A stretch of DNA of 64,000 bases. Origin: Abyssibacter profundi. GTDB lineage: Bacteria > Pseudomonadota > Gammaproteobacteria > Nevskiales > OUC007. Position numbers and translations under genes: made by a program. The stretch spans positions 136 through 64,135 of the forward strand of contig NZ_QEQK01000015.1 of assembly GCF_003151135.1 (NCBI RefSeq), read 5' to 3'. Of this stretch, positions 43,641 to 53,110 are shown one piece after another. Below the pieces are notes generated by a model. That model saw nothing but the letters and a program-made list of their open reading frames with translations, was not told the origin of the DNA and did no database searches. Every line of letters starts with the position of its first letter. Position 1 is the stretch's first letter.

Positions 43641-44042
43641 ATGACTGGACTAATGGCTCTGGCGGGCTTCACCGCCATCACCTTGCTGCTGCCACTGATC
43701 TACGCTGGCTATCGCGTACCGCTGGTTCTTAGCGGCAAGAAAGCAGCGGACCACTGGACACGTGGTCGGCCGGAGGATGATCCGGGCCTGATCATTCGGC
43801 TCAAGCACGCCCATCTGAACTGTATTGAGAATCTGGTTCCGTTTGCCGCTGTGGTTCTGTTGGCGGTGGCTCTGGACCAGCGGGCCGTGATCGATGCGCT
43901 GGCGCCCTGGGTGTTGTACGCGCGTCTGGTACAAATTGCCGTGCATAGCGTGGGTACCAGTTTTCCGTTGGTACTGGCCCGGGCGACGATGTTTATCGCG
44001 CAGGTCCTGCTGATGCTCTACATGCTGTTCAACATCATCTAA
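43641..44042 (+). CDS. MAPEG family membrane protein
   Basis: 133 residues; ATG 43641 with GGGAGGAG upstream. Four transmembrane helices and the family signature RLKHAHLNCIENLVPFAAVV between helices one and two. MAPEG proteins include glutathione transferases and peroxidases; the bacterial members like this one are mostly uncharacterised. Monocistronic by appearance, converging on the kinase gene. Confidence 0.85.
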   Translation: MTGLMALAGFTAITLLLPLIYAGYRVPLVLSGKKAADHWTRGRPEDDPGLIIRLKHAHLNCIENLVPFAAVVLLAVALDQRAVIDALAPWVLYARLVQIAVHSVGTSFPLVLARATMFIAQVLLMLYMLFNII

Positions 44043-44138
44043 GCCCAGTGCTGCGGCGGCTAGCTGAAGCCGCACCGGCTGCAGCCGGTCGTCGCAGCGC
44101 CGTTTGCCGGTGCCGAAGGGACAGGCCGCCCCCGACGG

Positions 44139-46829
44139 TCAGATGGCCGCTTCTGACCGGATGGCCTGAGCCCGCTGATACAGCGCATGCTGGGCACCGA
44201 ACTGCGACTTGAGCGCGCCTGTGGCGGTCTCCATGAGCTGGTGTCCCTGCTCGCGATTGCCGGCAGCGACCAGAGCACGGCCCAGTTCGCAGCGCAGCAG
44301 TTGCACCTGATAGTGCTCAGGGCCGTGCAGCGCCTGCTTGATCTCCAGAGCCTGTTCGAATCGCTGCACGGCATCGGCGTCGCCGCGATAAAGCGCCAGT
44401 CGCGCGCGATAGCTCAGCGCCAAAGACAGGTGCGGCTTACCCGGCTCGCCGGTCTCGAGCAGAATTTCGATGCTGCGGTCCAGCACATCTTCAGCGCGAT
44501 CAAAGTCCCCGTTGACCGCCAGTGCATGTCCGCGAAGCACGCGACAATCCGTGCCGTAGATGTCGTTCTGGGTGCTGGGTGTCATGTCGACCAGGGTCGA
44601 TTCAAGTTCAACCAGCGCATCCTGGTGGCGCCCGTCTTGCAGCAGGACGTAGCCGCGTTGGCAGCCCAGTGCGGTTGTGAGCTTGTCGCCCCGTTCACCG
44701 TATTCATGGGCCATGGGCAGGGCCTGGTCGACGGTGGTCAGTGCCGCATCCAGCTGGCCATTGTCGGTCTGGAGCTTCGATAGATTGAGCATCTGACGGG
44801 CTAGAGCGGCGGATGGGCCATAAAGCGACTGCCGGAGTTCGATGGCGCGCTGCATGCGCTCGGCCGCCGTCACCAGATCACCGCGCTTGCGGGCAATGGC
44901 TCCCCAGTTGCTCAGGGTGTTGAGCGCGTTGACGGTCTGGGTCTTGTCCAGGGCTTCCCAGACGGCCCAGGTTTGCGCGCTGACTCGCTGGGCAGCGTCC
45001 ATGTCGTTGTTGTAGAAATGCGCCACCACCAGGTTGCTCAGCACAATGGCGGTTTCTTCGTGGTTGCGGCCCCAGTGGCGGTCCGCGCGGCGCAGGGCAT
45101 CCTTGATGACGCCCACGGCCGCCTCGGGGTTGTCATCCAGCCGATACAACCGTGACAGCATCGAAGCCGAGTGGATGAGCTGAACTTCATGGCGTGATTC
45201 GTTGGCCAGCCAGTAGTCATGCGCCTGCTGAAAGAGTGCGCGTGCGCCGGCGGTATCGCCTGCTTCAAAGCGAATCTGTGACAGGTCGAATTGGGCCAAT
45301 GCGCGGATGTCCGGGGGAATCTGCGGGGACGGATTGTTGGCGATGCGCTCCAGAACCGGCTCGGCCCGGCCGTAGTCGTCCATGGCGAAAAAGATGGTGC
45401 CGATCATCCGCAGGCCGGCAGCGTGGCTGGCCGGATCGTCATCGAGCTCGGCATCAAGATGCGCCAGCGCATTGTCCAACAGGCCAACGGCGGTGAGCGG
45501 TTCGCCGGTTTCGTTCTGACTGCCGGCGGCGCCCAGTACCCGGGCCATGGCATCCCGCATGCTGGCAACGCGGGCAGCGTCGCGCAGTGCGACATCTCGC
45601 TGGACCGCGGCGCGATGTGCGTAATAGCTGGTCATGCCCAGTGCCGCGATGATCAACGTCAACACCAGTGCCGACGCGGCCACCGCCACACGGTTGCGGC
45701 GGATGAAGCGCCGGGCAACATAGCGACGCGCACCCCGACGGGCCGCAACCGGCCGCAGAGCGAGCATGGCGTCTATATCCTCGCAAAGCGCGAGTACGCT
45801 GGGGTAGCGGGCATCCGGCTCCTTGCGCAGCGCCATGGCGCAGATGGCATCGAGATCATCCGTCAGATTGTGGCCATGCAGGGGGCTGGAGCGATCGATC
45901 AATGAACTGACAACAGGGGGCACGGTGGTCAGCACCCGGTTGATGGCGGCGGGGAGCGGGAGCCCGTCCAGTTGTTGCGGCGGCTGTCCTGCAAGCAGGG
46001 CATAGAGCACCGCCCCCAGCCCATGCACGTCAGTGGCCGTTGTGATCTGACCGCCGGCCAGTTGCTCGGGGGCCGCGTAGTTCGGGGTGTAGAGCGCCTG
46101 TGTCAACTGGCCATTCTTCACGCCCGAATCATCGATCAGCGAGGCGATGCCGAAGTCCAGCAGTTTGGGCGTGCCGTCTGCGCGAACAAGAATGTTGGCC
46201 GGTTTGATATCGCGGTGGATGACCAGACGACGGTGGGCATAGGCGACGGCGTCGCAAATGCACCGGAACAGATCGAGCCGCGCGTGCAGTGCCAGTCCGT
46301 GTTGTTGGCAGTAGTCGAGGAGTGGCAGGCCGTCGACATACTCCATGGCCATATAGGGATGACCCTGGTCGTCGACACCGCCGTCCAGCAGTCGCGCGAT
46401 GTTGGGATGATCCAGGTCTGCCAGGATCTGGCGCTCGCGCTGGAATCGTTGCAGCCGTCCGGGATCACGTGTTGGCAGTCGTTTAACGGCCGCTTGCTGT
46501 CGATATTGCCCGTCGGAGCGGTCCGCCAAATAGACCTCTCCCATGCCGCCCCGCCCCAGCGGGCAGGCCACGGCCCAGACACCAATATGGTCTCCGCGGG
46601 CCAGGGCATAGTCTGCGGTTTCGTCGGGGGTAGCCGTCGAGGCTGAGGCTGCGGGTTGCTGCAGGAACTCGCCGGCATCGCGGTCGGCATCCAGCAAGCG
46701 CTGCACCGCCGTGCGCAGCCTGTCATTCCCCTCGCAGAGCTTATCCAGCATGGCCTGTCGGCGGTTTGGCGCGACATCCATGACCGCATCGAATACCCGT
46801 TCGATCTCGGCCCAATTTGTTTCGTTCAT
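44139..46829 (-). CDS. Membrane Ser/Thr protein kinase with C-terminal TPR repeats
   Basis: 896 residues from ATG 46829 (an upstream in-frame TTG is disfavoured). N-terminal 80-residue helical segment, then a Hanks-type kinase domain: PLGRGGMGEVYLA, catalytic Lys in AAVKRLP, VIHRDIKPANIL, LLDFGIAS, YAAPEQL. One transmembrane helix (AASALVLTLIIAALGMTSYY) follows the kinase domain, and the remaining 480 residues are tetratricopeptide-like helical repeats, presumably periplasmic. Resembles kinases common in Xanthomonadales relatives and Myxococcota. Divergent from aidB with only 74 bp between starts. Confidence 0.9.
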   Translation of the reverse strand: MNETNWAEIERVFDAVMDVAPNRRQAMLDKLCEGNDRLRTAVQRLLDADRDAGEFLQQPAASASTATPDETADYALARGDHIGVWAVACPLGRGGMGEVYLADRSDGQYRQQAAVKRLPTRDPGRLQRFQRERQILADLDHPNIARLLDGGVDDQGHPYMAMEYVDGLPLLDYCQQHGLALHARLDLFRCICDAVAYAHRRLVIHRDIKPANILVRADGTPKLLDFGIASLIDDSGVKNGQLTQALYTPNYAAPEQLAGGQITTATDVHGLGAVLYALLAGQPPQQLDGLPLPAAINRVLTTVPPVVSSLIDRSSPLHGHNLTDDLDAICAMALRKEPDARYPSVLALCEDIDAMLALRPVAARRGARRYVARRFIRRNRVAVAASALVLTLIIAALGMTSYYAHRAAVQRDVALRDAARVASMRDAMARVLGAAGSQNETGEPLTAVGLLDNALAHLDAELDDDPASHAAGLRMIGTIFFAMDDYGRAEPVLERIANNPSPQIPPDIRALAQFDLSQIRFEAGDTAGARALFQQAHDYWLANESRHEVQLIHSASMLSRLYRLDDNPEAAVGVIKDALRRADRHWGRNHEETAIVLSNLVVAHFYNNDMDAAQRVSAQTWAVWEALDKTQTVNALNTLSNWGAIARKRGDLVTAAERMQRAIELRQSLYGPSAALARQMLNLSKLQTDNGQLDAALTTVDQALPMAHEYGERGDKLTTALGCQRGYVLLQDGRHQDALVELESTLVDMTPSTQNDIYGTDCRVLRGHALAVNGDFDRAEDVLDRSIEILLETGEPGKPHLSLALSYRARLALYRGDADAVQRFEQALEIKQALHGPEHYQVQLLRCELGRALVAAGNREQGHQLMETATGALKSQFGAQHALYQRAQAIRSEAAI

Positions 46830-46903
46830 CCCCGTCGCCCGCTGTTGAGCTTGCCCCTTCGACCATGATCCACTGTCGTTCAAAGTTCCTCAAGAAACAT
46901 GCC

Positions 46904-48559
46904 ATGCCGAACGTTCATGATTTGACCCATACGGTGAGCAACCAGCCCCCCGATTTTCTGGGGACCAATCTTTATGCAGGTGACCAGGTGCTACGCCACT
47001 GGATGGATGCACTGGGTGGCAGCTGGGGGCACGAGCGGGCAATGGCCTATGGGGAACTGGCGGGCGGCCGCCTGATGGAACTGGGCTTTCTGGCCAATGC
47101 CAACAAGCCGGTGCTGCGGTCCCACGATCGCTTCGGACATCGGCTTGATCAGGTCGAATTTCATCCGGCCTACCACGAGATTATGGCCACGGCGATCCGT
47201 CATGGCTTGCCCTCATTGCCGTGGTCCCGGCCCGGCGAAGGCGCGCAGGTGGTGCGTGCCGCGCTGACCTACCTACACGGTCAGGCCGAGGCGGGGACCT
47301 GCTGCCCGCTGACCATGACTTATGCCTCGGTCCCCGCGCTGCGCAACCAGCCGGAGGTGGCCGAACAGTGGCTGCCGAAGATCCTGTCCACTGACTACGA
47401 TGGACGATTTCTGCCGTTGGCTGACAAACACGGGGCCACCATTGGCATGGGGATGACCGAAAAGCAGGGTGGCTCTGATGTCCGTGCGAACACCACACGG
47501 GCGACACCTGTCAGCCAGTACGGCCCGGGTCAGGCCTACAGACTGGTCGGCCACAAGTGGTTTTTCTCGGCCCCGATGTGCGATGCATTTCTGGTCTTGG
47601 CACAGAGCGAGCGCGGATTGTCCTGTTTTCTGGTGCCGCGGTTCCAACCCGATGGCACCCAGAACGCGATTCGGATCCAGCGGCTGAAGGACAAGCTGGG
47701 CGATCACGCCAACGCGTCCAGCGAGGTGGAGTTCTTCGAGGCCTGGGCCGTCATGGTGGGCGAGGAGGGTCGCGGTGTGCCCACCATTCTGGAGATGGTC
47801 ATGCATACCCGGCTCGACTGCATGATCGGCTCTGCATCGTTGATGCGCCAGGCCTTGAGCCAGGCCGTACATCACGCCAAGCATCGGCAGGCATTCGGCC
47901 GGCTGCTGTCGGACCAGCCACTGATGCAGAACGTGCTGGCCGATCTGGCTTTGGAGTCGGAAGCGGCGTTGGCGATGACGCTGCGACTGGCCAGCGCCCT
48001 GGATGCTGCGGCCCAGGGTGATACCGAGGAGGCGGCGCTGGCTCGTGTGCTCACCGCCGTGGGCAAGTATTGGATCTGCAAGCGCACGCCGATGATGGTC
48101 AACGAGGCGCAGGAATGCCTCGGGGGGGCGGGCTACGTCGAGGAATCGATCCTGCCGCGCCTGTACCGCCAGGCACCGCTGAATTCGATCTGGGAAGGCT
48201 CTGGCAACATCCAGTGTCTCGACGTACTGCGAGCGCTGTCCCGCGAACCGGACAGCCTGCCCGCGATTACGCGTGAGTTGGGCATTGGTGCAGCCGAACA
48301 TGCGGGGCTTGCTGAACGGGTGGAGCACCTGGGTCAGGCACTGGCTGATCGCGACCAGATCGAAACCCGGGCGCGTGCACTGGTTGAAGAACTCGCTGTT
48401 TGCCTGCAGGCCAGCCTGCTGGTGCGATCAGCGCCGGGGTTTGTGGCCGAAGCGTTCATGGCTGGCCGCTTTGGTGGCGGCCGGGTCTTCGGCACGCTGC
48501 CTGCAGGCCTGGCGTACGAGGCCATCCTCGACCGTGCGCACGTGCCGCTCCAGACATAG
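46904..48559 (+). CDS. aidB: AidB, alkylation-response acyl-CoA dehydrogenase homologue
   Basis: 551 residues. FAD-binding acyl-CoA dehydrogenase fold with the AidB-specific order: HTVSNQPPDFLGTNLYAGD, EAGTCCPLTMTYASVPAL, IGMGMTEKQGGSDVRANTTR, VGHKWFFSAPMCDAFLVLAQ, RLKDKLGDHANASSEVEF and LNSIWEGSGNIQCLDVLR, all close to E. coli AidB. ATG 46904 chosen because the family begins there; upstream ATG 46865 is possible. AidB is thought to protect DNA from alkylation; no Ada box was identified upstream. Confidence 0.93.
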   Translation: MPNVHDLTHTVSNQPPDFLGTNLYAGDQVLRHWMDALGGSWGHERAMAYGELAGGRLMELGFLANANKPVLRSHDRFGHRLDQVEFHPAYHEIMATAIRHGLPSLPWSRPGEGAQVVRAALTYLHGQAEAGTCCPLTMTYASVPALRNQPEVAEQWLPKILSTDYDGRFLPLADKHGATIGMGMTEKQGGSDVRANTTRATPVSQYGPGQAYRLVGHKWFFSAPMCDAFLVLAQSERGLSCFLVPRFQPDGTQNAIRIQRLKDKLGDHANASSEVEFFEAWAVMVGEEGRGVPTILEMVMHTRLDCMIGSASLMRQALSQAVHHAKHRQAFGRLLSDQPLMQNVLADLALESEAALAMTLRLASALDAAAQGDTEEAALARVLTAVGKYWICKRTPMMVNEAQECLGGAGYVEESILPRLYRQAPLNSIWEGSGNIQCLDVLRALSREPDSLPAITRELGIGAAEHAGLAERVEHLGQALADRDQIETRARALVEELAVCLQASLLVRSAPGFVAEAFMAGRFGGGRVFGTLPAGLAYEAILDRAHVPLQT

Positions 48560-48651
48560 GTCTGCGTTGCGCAGCGGGGGGCTCAGGGCGATGTTTGGCT
48601 GCGGGTTCCCCATCGCGCGACTTTGAGCGCAGGCGTGGCGCTAGTGGTCGG

Positions 48652-50487
48652 TCAGGCTCGGCGTAAGGCCTGGATCAGGCTGCGGCCGGGATGCAAGGCG
48701 TTCCAGGTCTCGCGATCCACAGGCAGCGGCGCACCGGTGATGGCGGCAGCGATGATCTCTCCGCAGAGCAGTGCGGCCGTTGCCCCTCGGCTTCCGTGAC
48801 CCCGGTGTAGCCAGCGCTGCTCGACCACCCGTCCGATAGGAAAGCGTGCTCCGGGCCGCCCATGCCGGATGTCTGCGTACTGCGATTGCCACCAGGCGGC
48901 ATCTGGCAGGGGACCGACCTGGGGCATCCGGTCTGGCGTCCCCGCCCGGACGGCGGCCATATGTGTCAGGACGTCGACCGAACCCGGCCACCCGAGCCGT
49001 TCAAGCCAGTTCGTCACATAGGAGGCCGCCTCATCTGCATCTGGCGTGGCCTGTGTTTGACCGCGTTGATGACTACTGCCGACCCAGGCCGTACCTGTTG
49101 ACGGCACACACAATCCGCCGCCAGCCAGCGCCGCTGTCGGCAGGGGCTTGCCGTCGGGTGGCGCCAGCTCACTCATCTGTCCCCGGGCCCTGGAGACAGG
49201 TGCGATCGAATCCCAGTCGGTGACGGCCGCGCCGGTCGCCAGTACGGTCGGCACGCCGGCCAGGCGATCCGGCGCTGGTTGATTCAGGCAGCGGATTCGA
49301 GGATGGTCGAGCCAGGCGGCCGTCCACCGCGTCGGATGCAGCCATCCGGCGTTAGGCAACCACTGACCTGGCGCCTGCAGCGGGGTGCCGACGGCTTGCG
49401 TCAGCTCGGCCGCGTCGAGGACATGGCCGCTGAGGCGACCGCGATGGGCGATGACGCCGACCCCGGTTGGATGCCAGCCGGCGGCCTGTTTCAGGCGGTG
49501 GGCAGCATGGCCGAAAGCGGCGTCATAAAACCGACCACGCAGATTGGCCGCGCGCTCGGGATACGGGCGAACGATTAACGCGGGCAGTCGTGAGGGCGGG
49601 GCCACGTCGGGTTTTGGCCGGTCGTAAACCGTGACATCCAGCCCTCGCTCGGCCAGGGCGCGAGCGGTGGCACTGCCGGCCAGTCCGGCTCCGATGACCA
49701 CGGCATGGTCGGTCGCAGCAGGTTTCGGCCGCTGGAACCACGGTTTAGCGGCGGCATCACCCTGCGCGGGCGCGTCCACTGCTTTCGCCAGGTGGCCATG
49801 CAGCATGTCGCGCTTGCGCCCGAACCCGGGCGCCTTGCACACGTCGTATCCCGCTGCCTGCAGATTGCGTCGTACCCAACCTGCGGCGGTGTAGGTGGCA
49901 AAACTGCCGCCAGAACGCGTGCGTGCCGCGAGTAATCGACACACCGTTTCGGACCACATGTCCGGGTTGCGTGCGGGTGCGAAGCCATCGAGGTACCAGG
50001 CGTCCACCTGGGCATCCAGGGCTTCGAGCATGCGGTCAACATCCCCACACAACACCAGCAGGCGAACACGACCGCTCTCCAGCACGCGTAGGTTGAAGCC
50101 TGGCTGCAACTGCTGGCAGGCGCTGGCAAGGGCATCGGCTGTACGCCCCAGCTGGGGCCACTGGGCCAAGGCGCGACGCATGTCGTCGGCACCCAGCGGA
50201 TGTGATTCCACGCTGATGTAATCGAGGCATGCATCAGGGCGAGCGGTCTGCCGCCAGCGCTCTAGTGTCAGACAGGCGTTGAGGCCGGTGCCGAAGCCCA
50301 GTTCACCAATGGTGAACGCGCGACGGTTCGCCCAGCGCGCAGGCAAGTCGTTGTGTCGCAGGAAGACATAGTTTGACTCGGCGAGTCCGTCGCGATCGAA
50401 GTATCGGTCGCCATAGCGCTTGGAATAGGGGTGACCCTGATCCCATTGCAACCACGACTGCTCGCCGCTCCTGTCGTGCTGATCCAT
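48652..50487 (-). CDS. mnmC: Bifunctional tRNA wobble-uridine modification enzyme MnmC
   Basis: 611 residues. N-terminal SAM methyltransferase (GELGFGTGLNACLTLERW, WYLDGFAPARNPDMWS) makes mnm5U; C-terminal FAD oxidoreductase (VVIGAGLAGSATARALAERG, LPALIVRPYPE, ARGQMSEL) removes the carboxymethyl group of cmnm5U. Both halves look intact and the length is typical. Start near SWLQWDQGHPYSKRYGDRYF, as in the family. Monocistronic. Confidence 0.95.
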   Translation of the reverse strand: MDQHDRSGEQSWLQWDQGHPYSKRYGDRYFDRDGLAESNYVFLRHNDLPARWANRRAFTIGELGFGTGLNACLTLERWRQTARPDACLDYISVESHPLGADDMRRALAQWPQLGRTADALASACQQLQPGFNLRVLESGRVRLLVLCGDVDRMLEALDAQVDAWYLDGFAPARNPDMWSETVCRLLAARTRSGGSFATYTAAGWVRRNLQAAGYDVCKAPGFGRKRDMLHGHLAKAVDAPAQGDAAAKPWFQRPKPAATDHAVVIGAGLAGSATARALAERGLDVTVYDRPKPDVAPPSRLPALIVRPYPERAANLRGRFYDAAFGHAAHRLKQAAGWHPTGVGVIAHRGRLSGHVLDAAELTQAVGTPLQAPGQWLPNAGWLHPTRWTAAWLDHPRIRCLNQPAPDRLAGVPTVLATGAAVTDWDSIAPVSRARGQMSELAPPDGKPLPTAALAGGGLCVPSTGTAWVGSSHQRGQTQATPDADEAASYVTNWLERLGWPGSVDVLTHMAAVRAGTPDRMPQVGPLPDAAWWQSQYADIRHGRPGARFPIGRVVEQRWLHRGHGSRGATAALLCGEIIAAAITGAPLPVDRETWNALHPGRSLIQALRRA

Positions 50488-50688
50488 CGAGATAGTGTGC
50501 GGGATGGCTGACCACCCATCTAATTAGGTAAACTAACGAATGCGTCGGCGCCATGGTGGCCCATACGCAAGTCATGCGGCCAGTGGTCGGGCGCCCGCAC
50601 GGTGGGTGCTAATGACCTTGCCTAGGCCACCCACGCTTTCACGACCCCCGTCCCGCCGCCTCGCATTCGGCTGGCAAGGAGCTCGAAC

Positions 50689-51930
50689 ATGCCCGCAGTC
50701 CAACCTGCCAGCCGTCAACCCATTATGGGCCTGCGTGAGTTCGTCTGTTTTGTGGCGGCCTGTATGGCCATCAATGCGCTGGCCATCGACATCGTGCTGG
50801 CCGCTCTGCCGCAGATGGCATCCGAGCTGGGGGCCAGCGACGAGAATGACCGTCAGGCGGTGATTTCCGCTTACCTGTTCGGGCTGGGCGCCTCGCAGTT
50901 CCTGTACGGACCGCTGAGTGACAGTTTCGGCCGCAAGCCAGTGCTGAGCTTCGGCTTGTTGCTATTCGCCGCCGCCAGCCTGGTCGCCGCCGCATCGACC
51001 AGTTTCGAAATCATGATCGCATCGCGATTCATGCAGGGGTTTGGCGCGGGTGCGCCCCGCGTTGTGGCCATGGCACTGGTGCGTGACCGCTTCGTTGGGG
51101 TCGAGATGGGACGCGTCATGTCGATGGCCATGATGGTCTTCATGATCGTACCGATTCTGGCGCCTTCCATCGGGCAGGGGATCTTATTGATCGCGCCCTG
51201 GCAATGGATGTTCGTCACCTTGTTCATCGCCGGTCTGGCGATAGCGGGCTGGGGGCATTACCGCGTGCGGGAAACGCTCACGACCGCCAACCGGCGTCCC
51301 TTCAACCGGGAGAACCTGTTGCTCGGGTTTGCCGTGGCGCTACGCCATCCGGTGACCCGCGGCTATATGCTGGCGCTGGGGAGCGTGTTCGGGGTGCTGG
51401 TGGTCTTCATCAGCCTGGCGCAGCAAATCTTTCAGGATCGCTACGGCGTGGGCGCCGGGTTCACCTTGCTGTTCGCCATCATCGCGCTGTTTCTTTCGGC
51501 GGCTGCCTTCGCGAATTCACGGTTGCTCCGCCGCTTCGGTCTGGAACGCATGACGCGGGCCGCGTTGTTGGGCCTGATCGCGATTGCGGCGCTCTGGTCG
51601 GTACTGGCCTGGATCGACGTCGTCCCGCTGCCGCTGTACATCCTGCTGCAAGGGCTTTGCCTGTTCTGCTTCGGTTTTTTGGGCGCCAACCTCAATGCCC
51701 TGGCCATGGAACCCATGGGACACCACGCCGGTAGCGCAGCGGCGGTGATCGGGAGTTTCACGACGGTTGCAGGCACCGGCTTGGGCTTTGCCATCGCACA
51801 GCAGTACGACGGCACCCTGGTCGCGCTGGCCCTGGGCAATCTGGTGCTGGCACTGACTGGCCTCGCCATCGTACTGCGTACCCAGCGTCGCGCCAGGCAG
51901 TTATCCGAGATGGTTCCGATGCCTTCGTAG
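50689..51930 (+). CDS. Bcr/CflA-type drug:proton antiporter (MFS)
   Basis: 413 residues, twelve transmembrane helices. MFS motif A GPLSDSFGRKPVL follows helix 2; INALAIDIVLAALPQMASEL in helix 1 and RFMQGFGAGAPRVVAMALVRD in helix 4 are typical of the Bcr/CflA (DHA1) group. AAGGAG lies upstream of the ATG. Substrate unknown. The 201 bp upstream hold no other gene. Confidence 0.9.
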   Translation: MPAVQPASRQPIMGLREFVCFVAACMAINALAIDIVLAALPQMASELGASDENDRQAVISAYLFGLGASQFLYGPLSDSFGRKPVLSFGLLLFAAASLVAAASTSFEIMIASRFMQGFGAGAPRVVAMALVRDRFVGVEMGRVMSMAMMVFMIVPILAPSIGQGILLIAPWQWMFVTLFIAGLAIAGWGHYRVRETLTTANRRPFNRENLLLGFAVALRHPVTRGYMLALGSVFGVLVVFISLAQQIFQDRYGVGAGFTLLFAIIALFLSAAAFANSRLLRRFGLERMTRAALLGLIAIAALWSVLAWIDVVPLPLYILLQGLCLFCFGFLGANLNALAMEPMGHHAGSAAAVIGSFTTVAGTGLGFAIAQQYDGTLVALALGNLVLALTGLAIVLRTQRRARQLSEMVPMPS

Positions 51931-51947
51931 GCGCTTGGCAGAAACAG

Positions 51948-51973
51948 AACAGGCCGCACGGTGGCGGCCTGTT
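51948..51973 (+). terminator. Probable terminator after the MFS gene
   Basis: AACAGGCCGC-ACGGTG-GCGGCCTGTT: 10-bp perfect stem, 6-base loop, only a short T-containing tail. It lies 18 bp past the MFS stop and could act for both this gene and the tmRNA approaching from the other strand. Confidence 0.65.
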
Positions 51974-52022
51974 GTTGAGCTAAGGGCGAGGGCAGGGAAA
52001 GAGTGCCCTGAGAAGCCCCAAA

Positions 52023-52038
52023 CAAGCATAAATGCTTG
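52023..52038 (-). terminator. Possible tmRNA terminator hairpin
   Basis: CAAGCAT-2nt-ATGCTTG lies 8 bp beyond the tmRNA CCA end, with a short T run following on the minus strand. AT-rich and weak, so only a candidate. Confidence 0.35.
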
Positions 52039-52045
52039 ATTTTAT

Positions 52046-52408
52046 TGGTGGAGGCGGCGGGAATCGAACCCGCGTCCGAAAGCCCTCTGCCTTTCGATCT
52101 ACATGCTTAGCCTAGCCTTTGATTGTCGGCGACTGTTACCCGGCAGGCGAGGGAAGACAGCCGCTTAGACTCACGAAGTTTTAACCGTTGGACCAGAGAC
52201 CTATCCGCGGGCGAGCTTGTGTAATTTGACGCCCGATACCCAGCCCACAAGCAGACCAGGTCGGACGCTCACTGCGGTTTTTTACGCAGCGAGGGCGTAG
52301 TTGTCGTCGTTCGCAACTAAGCTTGATTGCAAGTCTGTTTTACGAGGGGGACTGCACCTCGGCATGCACGTCAGGTTTCGCGACTCCCGTCGAATCCAAG
52401 TCGCCCCC
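52046..52408 (-). ncRNA. ssrA: Transfer-messenger RNA (tmRNA)
   Basis: One-piece tmRNA of 363 nt. The 5' end GGGGGCGACTTGG pairs over 7 bp with the 3' CGCCTCC preceding the encoded CCA; the T arm GGGTTCGATTCCCGC precedes the 3' end. The tag reading frame is at 52282-52314. Rescues stalled ribosomes together with SmpB, whose gene lies immediately upstream on the same strand. The 3' end is a common integration site, but no integrase or repeat of it is visible here. Confidence 0.97.
52282..52314 (-). other. tmRNA tag-peptide reading frame
   Basis: Resume codon GCG followed by codons giving A-N-D-D-N-Y-A-L-A-A and TAA. The same tag occurs in Pseudomonas and related gammaproteobacteria; the LAA end directs ClpXP degradation. 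Confidence 0.95.
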
Positions 52409-52479
52409 GATGAACGCGATAGTGTCGCATAAATGGACCGGCAGTTGGCCAAGAAGTTCAGGCCGGTGACGACAGCGCC

Positions 52480-52965
52480 CTAGGCTTTTTCGCCGTGACG
52501 CAGGATGCGTGCTTTCTGGCGATCCCATTCGCGGCTCTTGATGTCCGAGCGCTTGTCATGCTGCTTCTTGCCCTTGGCGAGACCGATTTCCAGTTTGGCC
52601 CGCCCGCGCGTCCAGTGCAGGTCCAGGGGGATCAAGGTATAGCCCTGGCGCTCGGTGGAGCCGATGAGTCGGCTCAGTTCGCGGCGATGCAGCAGCAGTT
52701 TGCGCGTGCGGTCGGGCTTGGCGACGACATGCGTCGATGCGGACTGCAGCGGATTGATATGCGCGCCCAGCAGCCAAGCTTCGCCGTTCTTGAGGTACAC
52801 ATAGGCTTCAGCGACCTGGGCCCGGCCCTCGCGCAATGCCTTCACTTCCCAGCCATTGAGAACGATGCCGGCCTCGAAACGGTCCTCGATGTGGTAGTCG
52901 TGCCGTGCGCGTCGGTTTACGGCGATCTGGCGATCACCCAATTTTGATTTGCTCTTCTTGCTCAC
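52480..52965 (-). CDS. smpB: SsrA-binding protein SmpB
   Basis: 161 residues. OB-fold RNA-binding protein that delivers tmRNA to stalled ribosomes. Conserved segments: [35 protein letters not shown], and the basic C-terminal tail [20 protein letters not shown] that enters the mRNA channel. Located 71 bp upstream of ssrA on the same strand. The usual divergent ratA gene is not found; an NSS transporter is there instead. Confidence 0.97.
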   Translation of the reverse strand: MSKKSKSKLGDRQIAVNRRARHDYHIEDRFEAGIVLNGWEVKALREGRAQVAEAYVYLKNGEAWLLGAHINPLQSASTHVVAKPDRTRKLLLHRRELSRLIGSTERQGYTLIPLDLHWTRGRAKLEIGLAKGKKQHDKRSDIKSREWDRQKARILRHGEKA

Positions 52966-53110
52966 GGCTCGGATTATACGTGCCCGTTGCGTTCAGGCGC
53001 GCGCTGCGAAGGTTCGGTCGGGGAGGGTCGGCCTCGCAGCGGCGGCCGATCGGTAGTTCGAAATCATATTGGGCGGCCCGTTTAGGCTGCGTGCGAGAAG
53101 GGGGGTGCAG

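Noticed and set aside
44074-44089. 16-bp perfect palindrome ACCGGCTGCAGCCGGT between MAPEG and kinase genes
   Set aside because: It lacks a T-tract or loop for a terminator and has no known operator match; may be chance in GC-rich DNA.
50540-50863. Open frame upstream of and overlapping the Bcr/CflA transporter
   Set aside because: It shadows the transporter in another frame and has no homology.
52046-52080. tmRNA 3' end as an integration site
   Set aside because: No integrase, duplicated 3' end or foreign block is visible beside it.
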